A stretch of DNA of 64,000 nucleotides. It comes from Streptomyces sp. NBC_01754. Lineage in GTDB: Bacteria > Actinomycetota > Actinomycetes > Streptomycetales > Streptomycetaceae. Under the pieces are notes generated by a model that did no database searches, was not told the origin of the DNA, and was given only the letters and a program-made list of their open reading frames with translations. Below, piece after piece: positions 1 through 9,186 of this stretch. The position numbers and the translations under genes are program-made. The stretch is from assembly GCF_035918015.1 (NCBI RefSeq), contig NZ_CP109132.1, positions 7,316,001 to 7,380,000 on the forward strand, given 5' to 3'. The first letter of the stretch is position 1, and each line of letters begins with the position of its first letter.

Positions 1-1308
1 TCGGCGCACGCCCCGTCGGCCCGGCGGCAGAACTGGGCCCGCAACATCACCTTCGCCGCCCGGCGGCTGCACACGCCCGCCTCGGTCGCCGAACTCCAGG
101 AGATTGTGGCCGGCGGAAGCGCGATACGGGCGCTGGGCACCGGACACTCCTTCAACACGGTGGCCGACACCGACGGTGAGCTGGTCTCCGTCGCCGGACT
201 GCCCCGCGCCGTCGAGATCGACCGGGCCGCCCGTACCGCGACGGTCAGCGCCGGGCTGCGGTTCGGGGAGTTCACCGGCGAGCTGCACCGCAACGGTCTG
301 GCCCTGCACAACCTGGGCTCGCTGCCCCACATCTCGGTGGCCGGCGCGTGCGCCACCGGCACCCACGGGTCAGGCGTGACCAACCGTGCCCTGGCCGGTG
401 CCGTCCGTGCCATGGAATTCGTCACCGCGGACGGCACCCTGGCGAAGACCGGCCGAGGCGACGCGGACTTCCCCGGCAGCGTGGTCTCCCTGGGGGCACT
501 GGGCGTGGTGACCCGGCTGACCCTGGACCTCGTACCCGCGTTCGAGATTCAGCAGTGGGTGTACGAAGGGCTCCCGCAGGAACAGCTCCTCGACCGGTTC
601 GACGAGGTGATGACCGAGGCCTACAGCGTGAGCCTCTTCACCAGCTGGCGCGACGACCCGATCGACCAGGTCTGGCTCAAGCGGCGGATCGGCGGGAGCG
701 GGCCCGGCACGGCGCCCCGCCGATGGCTCGGGGCGACTCTTGCCGACGGACCGAGGCACCCCGTCCCCGGGATGCCGGCCCGGCACTGCACCGAGCAGCA
801 GGGTGCCCCGGGATCCTGGCACGCCCGGCTGCCGCACTTCCGGCTCGAGTTCACTCCGAGCAACGGCGAGGAGTTGCAGTCGGAGTACTTCGTCGACCGG
901 TGTGACGCGGCGGCCGCGTACGCGAGCCTGGACCGCGTCCGCGAACGCATCGCACCGCTGCTGCAGATCGGTGAGATCCGTACCGTGGCCGCCGACGACC
1001 TTTGGCTGAGTCCGGCCCAGGGCAGGGACAGTGTGGCGTTCCACTTCACCTGGGTGCCCGACGGCGCGGCCGTCGCACCCGTCGTCGGTGCGATCGAGGA
1101 GGCGCTGGCCCCGTTCGCCGCACGGCCGCACTGGGGCAAGGTGTTCACCACCCCGCCCGGCACCCTGCGCGGCCTGTACGACCACTACGCCGACTTCGAG
1201 CGGCTGACCGAACGGCTGGATCCCGTGGGAACCTTCCGCAACGACTTCCTGATGCGGCATTTCCCCCGTGCCGCCGACGGGGCGGAGGGCGAGAAGGCCG
1301 TCGGCTGA
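1..1308 (+). CDS. Alditol/xylitol oxidase-like FAD-linked oxidase, 5' end outside window
   Basis: The reading frame is open from base 1, so the start lies at or before the window edge; about 435 codons are present, near the roughly 420 residues of Streptomyces alditol oxidase. Early residues NWARN, a GTGHSFN segment, then the PCMH/VAO-type FAD-binding pattern (LGSLPHISVAGACATGTHGSG) hold the usual flavin-attachment region, and SLGALGVVT follows. The C-terminal part (HWGKVF, LDPVGTFRNDFL) is the sugar-alcohol oxidase substrate domain. Expected role: oxidation of polyols such as xylitol or sorbitol at C1 with oxygen, cytosolic. The family call is firm; the exact substrate is inferred. It ends 20 bp before a convergent operon. 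Confidence 0.85.
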   Translation, partial: SAHAPSARRQNWARNITFAARRLHTPASVAELQEIVAGGSAIRALGTGHSFNTVADTDGELVSVAGLPRAVEIDRAARTATVSAGLRFGEFTGELHRNGLALHNLGSLPHISVAGACATGTHGSGVTNRALAGAVRAMEFVTADGTLAKTGRGDADFPGSVVSLGALGVVTRLTLDLVPAFEIQQWVYEGLPQEQLLDRFDEVMTEAYSVSLFTSWRDDPIDQVWLKRRIGGSGPGTAPRRWLGATLADGPRHPVPGMPARHCTEQQGAPGSWHARLPHFRLEFTPSNGEELQSEYFVDRCDAAAAYASLDRVRERIAPLLQIGEIRTVAADDLWLSPAQGRDSVAFHFTWVPDGAAVAPVVGAIEEALAPFAARPHWGKVFTTPPGTLRGLYDHYADFERLTERLDPVGTFRNDFLMRHFPRAADGAEGEKAVG

Positions 1309-1328
1309 GCCGCGCGGGGAAAGGTCTC

Positions 1329-2399
1329 TCACAGCGGGGCCGGAGGGCCCGCCGTGCTGTCGGTCCGGCCGTCCCCGGCGTCCGGCCGGGGCGCGAGTTC
1401 CTCGACCAGCGCCGCGAGCTCCTCGCACGCCAGTTCGGTTTCTCTGCGGATGTTGTTGTGCTCGGTCACGATCGCGCCGAGCAGCAGCGCGGTGAGCGCC
1501 ACACAGGCGTTGAGGACGGTGAGGTTGAGCATCACCTCCAGCACGGTGTGGCCGGCGAACGGCCCCGCCCGGCCGGTTCCGGCGATGATCGCCATCACCG
1601 ACATCAGCAGCGCGCAGGGCGTGCTGCCGGCCAGCTGGAAGCGCAGGGCGGCCCAGATGAGTACGGGGAAGAGCAGGTAGATCATCGGGAGTGGGCTCCT
1701 GGTCACCACGACCGTGATCACCACCGTGACCACGGCCAGTCCGGAGGCCTCCACCCACCGGTCGCCGGCCCGGGGCAGCCGGGCCTTGCGCAGGACGAGC
1801 AGAAGTGGGGTGACCACGAGGACCCCCATGGCGTCCCCCGCCCACCACGCCGACCAGACCTGCCAGAAGTGGTGCGAGCTGAGGTCGCCGTTGAGTACCA
1901 GCGTGACGGCCCCGACGGTCGCGCTGACCAGCATGCCGCCCATGGCGCCCAGGAAGACCAGCACGACGCCGTCCCGCAGCCGGTCGAGTTCCCTGTGGAA
2001 ACCCACCGCCCGCAGCGCGAAACAGGCGCAGAGCGGCGCCAGAGTACTGGCCGCGGTGATCCCGGCGCCGGAGGGGCTGAGACCGCCGCTGAGGTCGACG
2101 AGGGTGAGCAGCGCGCCGAGCGCGATTCCCGGCCAGACACCGGCGCCCAGATACAGCAGGGCCGCCAGCGAGATCCCCGTGGGCGGCCAGAGCGGAGTGA
2201 CGACGGAACCCTCCACACTCACCTGTCTGAGCAGGCCGAGCTGTCCGGAGAGGTAGTAGGCGGCGGTGATGCCCAGCATCCGCAGCACGGCTACGGCCCG
2301 GTGTCTGGTTTCCTGGCTGCGGATCACGTCTCTCATCAGACACCGCCCGCGAGAGCGGGCGGACGTGACACGCGTGGCCTGGCCCCGGGCACCCGTCAC
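1329..2399 (-). CDS. MASE1-domain integral membrane protein
   Basis: A strongly hydrophobic protein of about 335-356 residues with 8-10 predicted membrane segments, matching the MASE1 sensory membrane domain (YYLSGQLGLL near the start, then LWPPTGISLAALLYLG, the MASE1 signature region). It has no kinase or GGDEF output domain; the C-terminus is only a short helix (RRETELACEELAALVEEL). The longest frame starts at GTG 2399, whose GTGA overlaps the stop of the upstream phosphatase gene; an ATG at 2336 is the alternative. The pair is therefore probably translationally coupled, suggesting the membrane sensor and the PP2C phosphatase act together. The ligand is unknown. Confidence 0.75.
   Translation of the reverse strand: MTGARGQATRVTSARSRGRCLMRDVIRSQETRHRAVAVLRMLGITAAYYLSGQLGLLRQVSVEGSVVTPLWPPTGISLAALLYLGAGVWPGIALGALLTLVDLSGGLSPSGAGITAASTLAPLCACFALRAVGFHRELDRLRDGVVLVFLGAMGGMLVSATVGAVTLVLNGDLSSHHFWQVWSAWWAGDAMGVLVVTPLLLVLRKARLPRAGDRWVEASGLAVVTVVITVVVTRSPLPMIYLLFPVLIWAALRFQLAGSTPCALLMSVMAIIAGTGRAGPFAGHTVLEVMLNLTVLNACVALTALLLGAIVTEHNNIRRETELACEELAALVEELAPRPDAGDGRTDSTAGPPAPL
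2344..2363. promoter_or_regulatory. Perfect 8-bp stem hairpin at phosphatase/MASE1 junction
   Basis: CCGCCCGC-gaga-GCGGGCGG forms a perfect 8-bp stem with a four-base loop. On the minus strand it lies just upstream of the alternative ATG (2336) and inside the coding sequence if GTG 2399 is used. It could dampen or attenuate expression of the second gene. There is no T-tract, so it is not a clear rho-independent terminator. Confidence 0.4.
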
Positions 2400-3226
2400 C
2401 CGCCCTCTGGGCCCGCCTCGTGGCGCAGCACCAGAACAGCGGCATCGTCCTCGTGCCCGGTCAGCACGGCGGCCCGGAGCACCCGGTCGGCCAGTTCCTC
2501 GGCGGTGGCACCGCTGTGGGCGCTGACCAGGCGCCGGACTTCTTCGAGCCCGTCGCCGATCGACATCGAGGGCCCCTCGATCACCCCGTCGGTGAGCAGT
2601 ACGAACGCGCCGTCGACGTCAAGGGTGCGGCGGCTGACCGGATAGCGCTGTCCGGTCTCGATGCCGAGGGGAAGGCCCCCGGCGTCCGAGGTGACGCCCG
2701 AGCGGCCGTCGGCCGTCGCCCACACACCGGCGACATGACCGGCGCGCGCACCGGTCAACTCCCGTGTCACCGGGTCCAGCCGGAAGAAGGAACAGGTGGC
2801 GAAGAGGCTGGAGTCCATCGAGAGGATCAGGTCGTTGGTGCGGGCCATCACCTCACCGGGATCGGCGGCCGTGCTGGCGACGGCGCGCATCGCGATCCGG
2901 ATCTGCCCCATGAAGGCGGCCGCCTCGACGTCATGCCCCTGGACGTCACCGATGGCGATACCGAGTGCTCCGTCCGGCAGCAGGAACACGTCGTACCAGT
3001 CGCCGCCGATGTCCAGTCCGTCGCGCGCGGGGGCGTAGCGAGCCGCGGTACGGATGCCTGGAAACGCGGGCAGCGTCGCGGGCAGCATCGTGCCCTGAAG
3101 GGCCTGGGCAAGCTCGACGCGGGCCTGGTGCAACCCCACTTCCTGCCTGGCGCGGGCGGTGAGGTGCTGCAAGGTGCTGAGCAGTTCCTCGGCGCTCGCC
3201 GACCGGGGGGTTCGACGCCGGTTCAT
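2396..3226 (-). CDS. PP2C/SpoIIE-type serine phosphatase
   Basis: 276 residues. A short helical N-terminus (residues 10-50, including ARVELAQALQGTMLPATLP) leads into a SpoIIE-type PPM phosphatase domain: GGDWYDVFLLPDG (metal-binding Asp), GDVQGHDVEAAAFM (second metal Asp), then LLTDGVIE and HEDDAAVLVLR near the end. The family dephosphorylates anti-anti-sigma factors to activate alternative sigma factors. There is no PAS or GAF domain here, so sensing may come from the MASE1 protein encoded directly downstream with an overlapping start. The start ATG at 3226 precedes MNRRRTPRSA. Confidence 0.9.
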   Translation of the reverse strand: MNRRRTPRSASAEELLSTLQHLTARARQEVGLHQARVELAQALQGTMLPATLPAFPGIRTAARYAPARDGLDIGGDWYDVFLLPDGALGIAIGDVQGHDVEAAAFMGQIRIAMRAVASTAADPGEVMARTNDLILSMDSSLFATCSFFRLDPVTRELTGARAGHVAGVWATADGRSGVTSDAGGLPLGIETGQRYPVSRRTLDVDGAFVLLTDGVIEGPSMSIGDGLEEVRRLVSAHSGATAEELADRVLRAAVLTGHEDDAAVLVLRHEAGPEGG

Positions 3227-3477
3227 GGGCCGCTCCGCGGTGTGTTCGTTCCTGGCATCGTATTTCGGCCCGGTGCGCGGGGCGAGTGCAGCGGGCCGAG
3301 CCCGCGCACGCCGGCTGCCGCTCCGAGGCCACCCGCTGGGACGTCGACGTCGGGCGCGTGATCGAATGGCGGGGTTTCCGGCAGGAGCGCCGACCCGATT
3401 TCCGGACCGCCCCTCCCGGAGGGCCGGGCAACGCGTACACTCGGCTCCCGTTTCCGCTGATTGGCGGGCATGGACCG

Positions 3478-3657
3478 ATGGATGGGCATTTCGACGTGAG
3501 TTTCACAGACAGAACCGAAGCACCGATCTACGCCGGCCTCGTGGAGGAGCAGGGAGACGTCCCGGCCGAGGTGCGGCGGGTGGCCGAGGAGACACTGCGG
3601 GAGGTGGACCGCGCGCTCGACTTCGGCACGGTGCGTCCCCCGGGCAGCTTCCGTTAG
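3478..3657 (+). CDS. Small acidic hypothetical protein
   Basis: 59 residues from ATG 3478, ending PPGSFR. The C-terminal half is helical and charged (EVRRVAEETLREVDRAL). Codons show the high third-position GC of real genes here, and it sits between divergent and co-directional neighbours. No domain recognised. It is preceded by a promoter-sized gap from the phosphatase gene. Moderate confidence that it is translated; function unknown. Confidence 0.5.
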   Translation: MDGHFDVSFTDRTEAPIYAGLVEEQGDVPAEVRRVAEETLREVDRALDFGTVRPPGSFR

Positions 3658-3761
3658 GGGTGCGGCCAGGCGCCGAACCGCGCGCCCACGCCTCGCCGTC
3701 GCCACGCCCCGGCCGCCGGACACCCGGGTCCGGCAGGCTTCCTCACGTTCAGGAGCACCAT

Positions 3762-4397
3762 GTGACTCTCACCCTGCGTGGCGTGGAGACCGTCCTCTTC
3801 CAAGGGGACAGTGTCACCGAAGGGGGCCGGCTGTCGGACCCGGGAAGACCGCTGGGCCACGGCTACCCCTCGATGGTGGCCGAGGCGGTGCGCGCAGGAC
3901 GGCCCGGCGGTGTCACGTGGGTCAACCGGGCCGTCGGCGGAGACCGTGTGGCGGATCTCCGCGCCCGGTGGAAACAGGACACCCTCGACGTGGAGCCCAC
4001 GCCGGACCTGGTGTCCGTCCTCGTCGGTGTGAACGACACCTGGTTCCGCTACCGGGCGGGGGAGACCACCTCCGCGCGCGCCTACGAGGACGACTACCGG
4101 TCCCTGCTGACCCAGGTCCGCGACCGCCTGGACGCCCGGCTGGTGCTCGTCGAGCCCTTCCTGGTCCCCGTGACGGCGGAACAGTGGGCATGGCGCGAGG
4201 ACCTCGATCCGAGGATCCATGTGGTCCGCCGGCTGGCCGAGGAGTTCGACGCCGCGCTGCTTGCCGCGGACGGGCTGCTCAACCAGGCCGCACGCGCCGC
4301 GGGTGGGCCCGAGAGCATCGCCGGTGACGGAGTCCACCCGACTCCGCTGGGGCACACCGTGCTGGCCCGGGCATGGCTGGCACTGGTGAAGTCCTAG
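3762..4397 (+). CDS. SGNH/GDSL-family hydrolase
   Basis: 211 residues from GTG 3762, chosen because AGGAG lies six bases upstream. The family blocks are clear: block I FQGDSVTEGGR with the nucleophile Ser about residue 17, a Gly in the NRAVGGDRV block, block III GVNDTWF (Asn), and block V DGVHPTPLGH with the Asp-x-x-His pair. No signal peptide, so probably a cytosolic esterase, lipase or acetyl-ester hydrolase. The substrate cannot be read from sequence. Confidence 0.9.
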   Translation: MTLTLRGVETVLFQGDSVTEGGRLSDPGRPLGHGYPSMVAEAVRAGRPGGVTWVNRAVGGDRVADLRARWKQDTLDVEPTPDLVSVLVGVNDTWFRYRAGETTSARAYEDDYRSLLTQVRDRLDARLVLVEPFLVPVTAEQWAWREDLDPRIHVVRRLAEEFDAALLAADGLLNQAARAAGGPESIAGDGVHPTPLGHTVLARAWLALVKS

Positions 4398-4463
4398 GAG
4401 AGGCCTAGGTGCCCGCCGGGGCCGCGTACCCGGACGGGGGCGGTCCGTGGGGCCTCGAAGCCC

Positions 4464-4979
4464 TCAGGCGACGGGGATCCTGGCCCAGACGGTCTTGCCC
4501 GGGCAGGCGGGGGACCAACCCCAGGAACTGCTCAGCGCGTCGATGATGCGAAGCCCCCGGCCGCGTTCCAGGAACGTTTCGGCCTTCCGCAGCACGGGCA
4601 CGTCGGGACTCGGATCGTTCACCGCGCAGACCAGCGCCCCCTCCTGACGGGCCAGCCCCAGCCAGGCCGTCGGCCGTCTCGCGGGCAGTCCGGTCGGCGG
4701 CAGCGCGTGGCATACCGCGTTGCTCGCCAACTCGCCCGCGACCAGGGCCACATCGTCCGCGCAGGACTCGGACTCCAGCCCCCACCGCTCCAGCGACGCG
4801 CGTACGAACGCCCGCGCCCGACACAGGCTCTCAGGATCCGTGTCCAGATCGTGCGTCGCGAACCCGGCCGATCCGACGCCGAGTTCATGAGCCCATCTCT
4901 CCCGCGGCGCGCCGCCGTTTTCGGACAGATCCGTGCAGCGGGCCGCTGCTCCGGGAGGGGGTGCGTTCTCCGCGTGCAT
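4464..4979 (-). CDS. RsbW-like ATP-binding protein (HATPase_c), putative anti-sigma factor
   Basis: About 172 residues. The GHKL/HATPase_c fold appears as ELASNAVCHA (N box), VNDPSP (G1-type box) and RGLRIIDALSSSWGW (G2-type box), with no histidine-kinase dimerisation helix. Such stand-alone ATPases in Streptomyces are RsbW/SpoIIAB relatives that bind sigma or anti-anti-sigma partners. It is divergent from DUF397 and Xre-DUF5753 genes, a recurring developmental-regulator arrangement. ATG 4979 or GTG 4985 could start it. Confidence 0.8.
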   Translation of the reverse strand: MHAENAPPPGAAARCTDLSENGGAPRERWAHELGVGSAGFATHDLDTDPESLCRARAFVRASLERWGLESESCADDVALVAGELASNAVCHALPPTGLPARRPTAWLGLARQEGALVCAVNDPSPDVPVLRKAETFLERGRGLRIIDALSSSWGWSPACPGKTVWARIPVA

Positions 4980-5080
4980 GAGCACTGCTCACCCTTCGGT
5001 GAAAGACCAGTTCCTGGTGCCGTGTTCGTGTGCCGATGGGGCCGGACGGGCACTAGTATCCTCGCCGTCCACCGGATCGC

Positions 5081-5102
5081 TGCAATTGCATCCGGAATTG
5101 CA
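5081..5102. promoter_or_regulatory. Inverted repeat TGCAATT...AATTGCA, possible operator
   Basis: In the 220-bp divergent gap between the RsbW-like and DUF397 genes, TGCAATT and AATTGCA form a 7-bp inverted repeat separated by 8 bases. The left arm also lies in the perfect palindrome TGCAATTGCA. AT-rich symmetry is unusual in this GC-rich background. It is a candidate binding site for the Xre-type regulator encoded next door. Confidence 0.4.
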
Positions 5103-5202
5103 CCCTGTGGTGTGAGCAGCAAACACCTGTTCACACCCCGGCATGATCCCCGGCCGGCAGGCCGGGGACGTACCGACCCACCACATCGAAGGAATGGACC
5201 GC

Positions 5203-5439
5203 ATGCAGCACATCGACAACGGCGTCCCCGCCGGCTCCCTGACCGGAGTCGAGTGGGTGAAGAGCCATCACAGCAATCCGAGCGGGAACTGCGTAGAGAT
5301 GGCGCTCCTTCCCGGTGGAGACGTGGCCGTACGCAACTCACGGCATCCGGAAGGGCCCGCACTCGTGTACACGGGCGCGGAGGTGCGTGCCTTCCTCGAC
5401 GGGGTCAGGGACGGTGACTTCGACCGCATGATCGGCTGA
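5203..5439 (+). CDS. DUF397 small regulatory protein
   Basis: 78 residues. It has the DUF397 signature: VEWVKSHHSNPSGNCVEMA near the start, then VAVRNSRHPEGPALVYT and AFLDGVRDGDFD at the end. ATG 5203 is preferred to ATG 5194 because GAAGGA sits at proper spacing from the former. DUF397 proteins in Streptomyces pair with Xre/DUF5753 regulators, as in WhiJ-type loci, and may act as their partners or antagonists. It is followed 88 bp later by just such a regulator. Confidence 0.9.
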   Translation: MQHIDNGVPAGSLTGVEWVKSHHSNPSGNCVEMALLPGGDVAVRNSRHPEGPALVYTGAEVRAFLDGVRDGDFDRMIG

Positions 5440-5527
5440 AAGCGGACCGCACGTGCGTGCGTGAGGACAGCTTTCGGCGGCTCCTGATGGCACACTGGCG
5501 TCCTGACGCCCGCCATCAGGAGCCCGC

Positions 5528-6436
5528 ATGCCCGGCATCGAACCGCTTCAGCCCTCACGGAAGCCCGCGCTCGTCCCGGCCACCGGATCAAGTCCCACCG
5601 CCCTGCGGCTCGTTCTGGGCGCCCAGCTCCGGAGGATGCGCACGGAGGCGGGCATCACCCCGGACGTCGCAGCCACCTGTATCCGCTGCTCCACGGCGAA
5701 GATCAGCCGGATGGAGACAGGTCACTCCCCGTGCAAGGAACGCGACGCGGCGGACCTCCTCGCGCTCTACGGCGTCACCGACCCCGACCGGACGGCCGAG
5801 TTCGTCGGCCTGGTGCGCAAGGCGGGGGAGCGCGGCTGGTGGCGTTCGTACGCCGACGTCCTGCCGGACTGGTTCGAGCCCCTCGTCGGCCTGGAGGAGG
5901 CCGCCGCGTCGATTCGTACCTACGAGAGCCACTACATTCCGGGCCTGCTGCAGACCTACGACTACGCTTTCGCCGTCGTACGCTCCGGCCACGCGCTCGA
6001 ACCGGAGAAGATCACCCGGAGGCGGGTGGAACTGCGCATGAAGCGCCAGGAGCTGCTGAGCCGCAGCGACGCGCCCAAGCTCTGGGTCCTGCTGGACGAG
6101 GCGGTCCTGATGCGACCGACGGGCGGCGCCCGTGTGATGAGTGAACAGCTCGCCCATCTGCTGCGCATGGCGGAACTGCCCCATGTGATCGTGCAGGTGG
6201 CGCCCTTCGAGGTCACCGCCCACACGTCACCGGGCAACGGCATCACCTATCTGCGGTTCGCGATGAGCCAGCTCCCCGATGTCGCCTACATCGAGCACCT
6301 GACCAACGCCACCTCCGTGAACAAACAGGAGAGCACGGACGAGTACCGCTGGATCCTCGACTCGCTCAGCGCCCAGTCCCCGAGCCCTGTCGAGAGCAGG
6401 GTTCTGCTGAGGCGGGCGCTCGAGCGCTACAGCTGA
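5528..6436 (+). CDS. Xre-family helix-turn-helix regulator with DUF5753 domain (WhiJ-like)
   Basis: 302 residues. A helix-turn-helix occupies about residues 22-80 (LGAQLRRMRTEAGIT through CSTAKISRMETG). A DUF5753 domain runs from about 110 to the end (YESHYIPGLLQTYDYA, LDEAVLMRPTGG, LPHVIVQVAPF, DVAYIEHLTN). These proteins are DNA-binding regulators of development or antibiotic production and recur beside DUF397 and RsbW-like genes. The AT-rich inverted repeat at 5081-5102 is a plausible target. Confidence 0.92.
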   Translation: MPGIEPLQPSRKPALVPATGSSPTALRLVLGAQLRRMRTEAGITPDVAATCIRCSTAKISRMETGHSPCKERDAADLLALYGVTDPDRTAEFVGLVRKAGERGWWRSYADVLPDWFEPLVGLEEAAASIRTYESHYIPGLLQTYDYAFAVVRSGHALEPEKITRRRVELRMKRQELLSRSDAPKLWVLLDEAVLMRPTGGARVMSEQLAHLLRMAELPHVIVQVAPFEVTAHTSPGNGITYLRFAMSQLPDVAYIEHLTNATSVNKQESTDEYRWILDSLSAQSPSPVESRVLLRRALERYS

Positions 6437-6457
6437 CCGGCGCCGTCGCCGGGGCGC

Positions 6458-7273
6458 TCACCCCTTGCGGCCGACGCCGCCGTACTCGATCCACTCCCGG
6501 GTGGCCTGCTTGGGCGTCAGGTCCGAGTCCGGCCGCCATGTGGAGACCTCCACCAGGCCGGGCTCCAGCACGTCGAGCCCCTCCAGGAAGACGTGCACAT
6601 CCTCGGGCCGGCGCACCCGGCCCCACCGGTCGCCGGTGCTCTTCGCCATGAAGTCACTGACGAAGTCACGGGTGTCCTTGTCCTCGCTGACGAGCTGGCA
6701 CACGACCAAGAAGCTCCCCGGCGCCAGCCGGTCCGCCACCCGGCGCACCAGTCCGGCGGGATCGTCCTCGTCGGGAATGCAGTGCAGTACGGAGACGAAC
6801 AGCGCCGCCACCGGCTCGTCGAAGTCGATCAGCCGGACGACCTCGGGATGTCCGAGGATCCCGTCGGTGTCGCGCATGTCCGCCTGGATGACAGCGGTCC
6901 TGTCGTTCTCCTCGAGTATCGCCTTGCCGTGCGCCAGGACGATGGGGTCGTTGTCGATGTACACGACGCGGGACCCTGGATCGACGAGCTGGGCGACCTG
7001 ATGGACGTTGTCCTGGGTCGGCAGGCCGGATCCGTGGTCGATGAACTGGCGGATCCCGTACTCGGACGCGAGATGGTGCACGACACGCTTCAGGAAACTG
7101 CGGTTGTTCACCGCCAGGACCTTGGTGCTCGGCACACGCACCAGCAGTTGCTCACTGGCGATCCGGTCGGCGGGATAGTTGTCCTTGCCGCCCAGGTAGT
7201 AGTCGTACATCCGCGCCACGCTCGGCACGTTCACGTCGATGTTCTTCGGAATGAAGGTCTCCCTGTTACTCAT
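6458..7273 (-). CDS. SAM-dependent methyltransferase, DUF574 (PF04672) type
   Basis: 271 residues. The N-terminus (NVPSVARMYDYYLGGKDNYPADR) is the hallmark of this actinobacterial family. FIDHGSGLPTQDNVH is the glycine-rich SAM loop, and VVYIDNDPIVLAHG ends with the acidic residue that contacts the SAM ribose. It is convergent with the Xre regulator (22-bp gap). Family members are often linked to secondary metabolism or Xre regulators; the methylated substrate is not known. Confidence 0.9.
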   Translation of the reverse strand: MSNRETFIPKNIDVNVPSVARMYDYYLGGKDNYPADRIASEQLLVRVPSTKVLAVNNRSFLKRVVHHLASEYGIRQFIDHGSGLPTQDNVHQVAQLVDPGSRVVYIDNDPIVLAHGKAILEENDRTAVIQADMRDTDGILGHPEVVRLIDFDEPVAALFVSVLHCIPDEDDPAGLVRRVADRLAPGSFLVVCQLVSEDKDTRDFVSDFMAKSTGDRWGRVRRPEDVHVFLEGLDVLEPGLVEVSTWRPDSDLTPKQATREWIEYGGVGRKG

Positions 7274-7741
7274 ACCAGCCCCTCGCCCGTTCGAAGATTC
7301 GCACCGTGAGGGGTCATGCTAGGGACCTGATCGCGGAGCGGACAGTCCTCCAAGGGGTGAGGCCGGGCCTGCGGCGGCGAATCGGCCAACCGGGGAGCGC
7401 TGAGGGACGGTGGCCCGGGGCCGGGCGAAGGGCGCCCGCAGCCCGACGAGTGTGCCGGGGCCACGGTTTTCGTGGGAAAACGGGCAGTTCCGCAGAGCGT
7501 GCGGCCGACGGCCGGTCCGCTCCCGGCCGCGGCCCGGTTCCCGGCGGGTAACGGCTGCCCGGAGGGCCCCGTGCAAAGCGGCCGGAAATCGACTGACGTC
7601 CGGCGGTCCGGCGGCCCCGCGTCGGGTTCCCGGACCGGGCCGTCATGGGCGGACGGTGCACGGCGGGGCGGAAGTCCGCCGGCCGGTGCGTCCGGCTTGC
7701 CGGACCGGCACGTCAGGACTCCGGGAGTTACCGTCGATCGC
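7274..7741. other. Intergenic region, no gene recognised
   Basis: This 468-bp gap separates the divergent methyltransferase and MFS genes. It is strongly GC-rich. Overlapping frames are open only because of composition and show no family motifs. It must hold promoters for both genes, but no clear consensus was seen. Confidence 0.4.
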
Positions 7742-8938
7742 ATGAACGGTGACCGTGAGCGCCGAGGGTGGCTCCCGAGTTGTCTCGCCGGAGCGGTGTT
7801 CGCGGTGTGCATGGCCGGGACCACTCTGCCGACCCCGCTCTACGGCCTCTACCAGGACGCGTTCGGGTTCTCCGAGCTCACGGTGACCGTCGTGTACGCG
7901 GTGTACGCCTTCGGCGTCATCGGAGTGCTGTTGCTGGCCGGCAACGCCTCCGACGCCGTGGGCCGGCGCCCCGTACTCGTATGGGGCCTGGGGTGCGGGG
8001 CGCTGAGCGCCGTCTGCTTCCTGAGCGCCACTTCGCTGGGCTGGCTGTACGTGGGGCGGCTGCTGTCGGGTCTGTCCGCGGGCCTGTTCACCGGGGCGGC
8101 CACCGCCTACGTCATGGAACTGGCACCCCGCACCGGATCTTCCAGGGCCTCCCTCGTGGCGACGGCCGCCAACATGGGCGGCCTGGGCTGCGGCCCGCTG
8201 CTGGCGGGAATCCTCGCGCAGTACGCCGCCTGGCCCCTCCACCTGACCTTCGCCGTGCACCTGGCGCTCCTGGCCGCTTCGGCCGTCGTCCTGCTGGGCC
8301 TGCGGGAGACCGTCCGGGAGAGGCGGCCCCTGAGGACCGTGCGGCCGCAGCGGCCCGGGCTGCCGCCCGAGGTGCGGGCGGTGTTCGGACCCGCGGCACT
8401 CGCCTCGTTCGCGGGATTCGCCCTGTTCGGTGTGTTCACCTCGGTGAGCCCCTCGTTCCTTGCGCAGTCCCTGGACGTGGGGAACCACGCGGTGAGCGGG
8501 GTGGTCGTCGCACTGGCCTTCTTCGCGTCGATCGCCGGGCAGTCGGCGGTCGGCCGGTTCGGCGTGCGGCGCGCACTGCCACTGGGCTGTGTATGCCTTC
8601 TGGCCGGGCTGGCGCTCCTCGCGGGGGCCCTGTGTTGGGACCTGCTCGTGCTGGTCGTGCTGAGCGCGCTCGTCGGCGGTACCGGCCAGGGGCTGGCGTT
8701 CCGCGGTGCCTTGTCCGCCGTGGCCGAGGCGTCTCCGGCGGACCGGCGCGCGGCGGTCATCTCGACTCTGTTCGTGGTGGCGTACGTGGGCATCTCGCTG
8801 CCGGTGATCGGTGTGGGGCTCCTCTCGGGGCCGATGGGCCTGGAGGGCGCCGGACTGGTCTTCATCGCCTGCATGGCCGCCCTGGTCACTTCTGCGGCCG
8901 TCTACCTGTTCCGGCGCCCCGCGGGCGCGGACACATGA
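7742..8938 (+). CDS. Major facilitator superfamily transporter
   Basis: 398 residues from ATG 7742. About 12 hydrophobic segments; the loop 2-3 motif appears as GNASDAVGRRPVLVWGL (variant of GxxxDRxGRR), and YVGRLLSGLSAGLFTGAATAY follows in segments 4-5. This organisation fits a drug or metabolite exporter of the DHA type in the cytoplasmic membrane. There is no adjacent repressor, so the substrate is unclear. ORFs antisense to it are composition artefacts. Confidence 0.88.
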   Translation: MNGDRERRGWLPSCLAGAVFAVCMAGTTLPTPLYGLYQDAFGFSELTVTVVYAVYAFGVIGVLLLAGNASDAVGRRPVLVWGLGCGALSAVCFLSATSLGWLYVGRLLSGLSAGLFTGAATAYVMELAPRTGSSRASLVATAANMGGLGCGPLLAGILAQYAAWPLHLTFAVHLALLAASAVVLLGLRETVRERRPLRTVRPQRPGLPPEVRAVFGPAALASFAGFALFGVFTSVSPSFLAQSLDVGNHAVSGVVVALAFFASIAGQSAVGRFGVRRALPLGCVCLLAGLALLAGALCWDLLVLVVLSALVGGTGQGLAFRGALSAVAEASPADRRAAVISTLFVVAYVGISLPVIGVGLLSGPMGLEGAGLVFIACMAALVTSAAVYLFRRPAGADT

Positions 8939-9186
8939 GGGCCGCCGCGGCACCCTCGTGGATGCCCAGGCCCTCCCTCCCCGGTACATGGGCTCTCCGG
9001 TACGTGGGCGGGGAGTCCCGGCCACGGCCGGTGCGTACGGAGCCCGGCATCGGGTTCTCCGCGCCGGACGCTTCCTCCTCCGGCCCCACCCCACCGCCGG
9101 TGGCCTGGGTACGGGAGGCGCGTGCCGGCACGCGCCTCCCGGCGAACCGGACGTGTCCGGTCGGTCCGGCCGTCGTTGACCAGGGC

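Noticed and set aside
370..2445. 691-residue minus-strand ORF over the oxidase and MASE1 genes
   Set aside because: Arg/Pro/Gly-rich translation with no motifs; it overlaps two well-supported genes and arises from GC bias.
1002..2645. 547-residue plus-strand ORF antisense to the MASE1 and phosphatase genes
   Set aside because: Compositional shadow; the minus frames carry clear family motifs.
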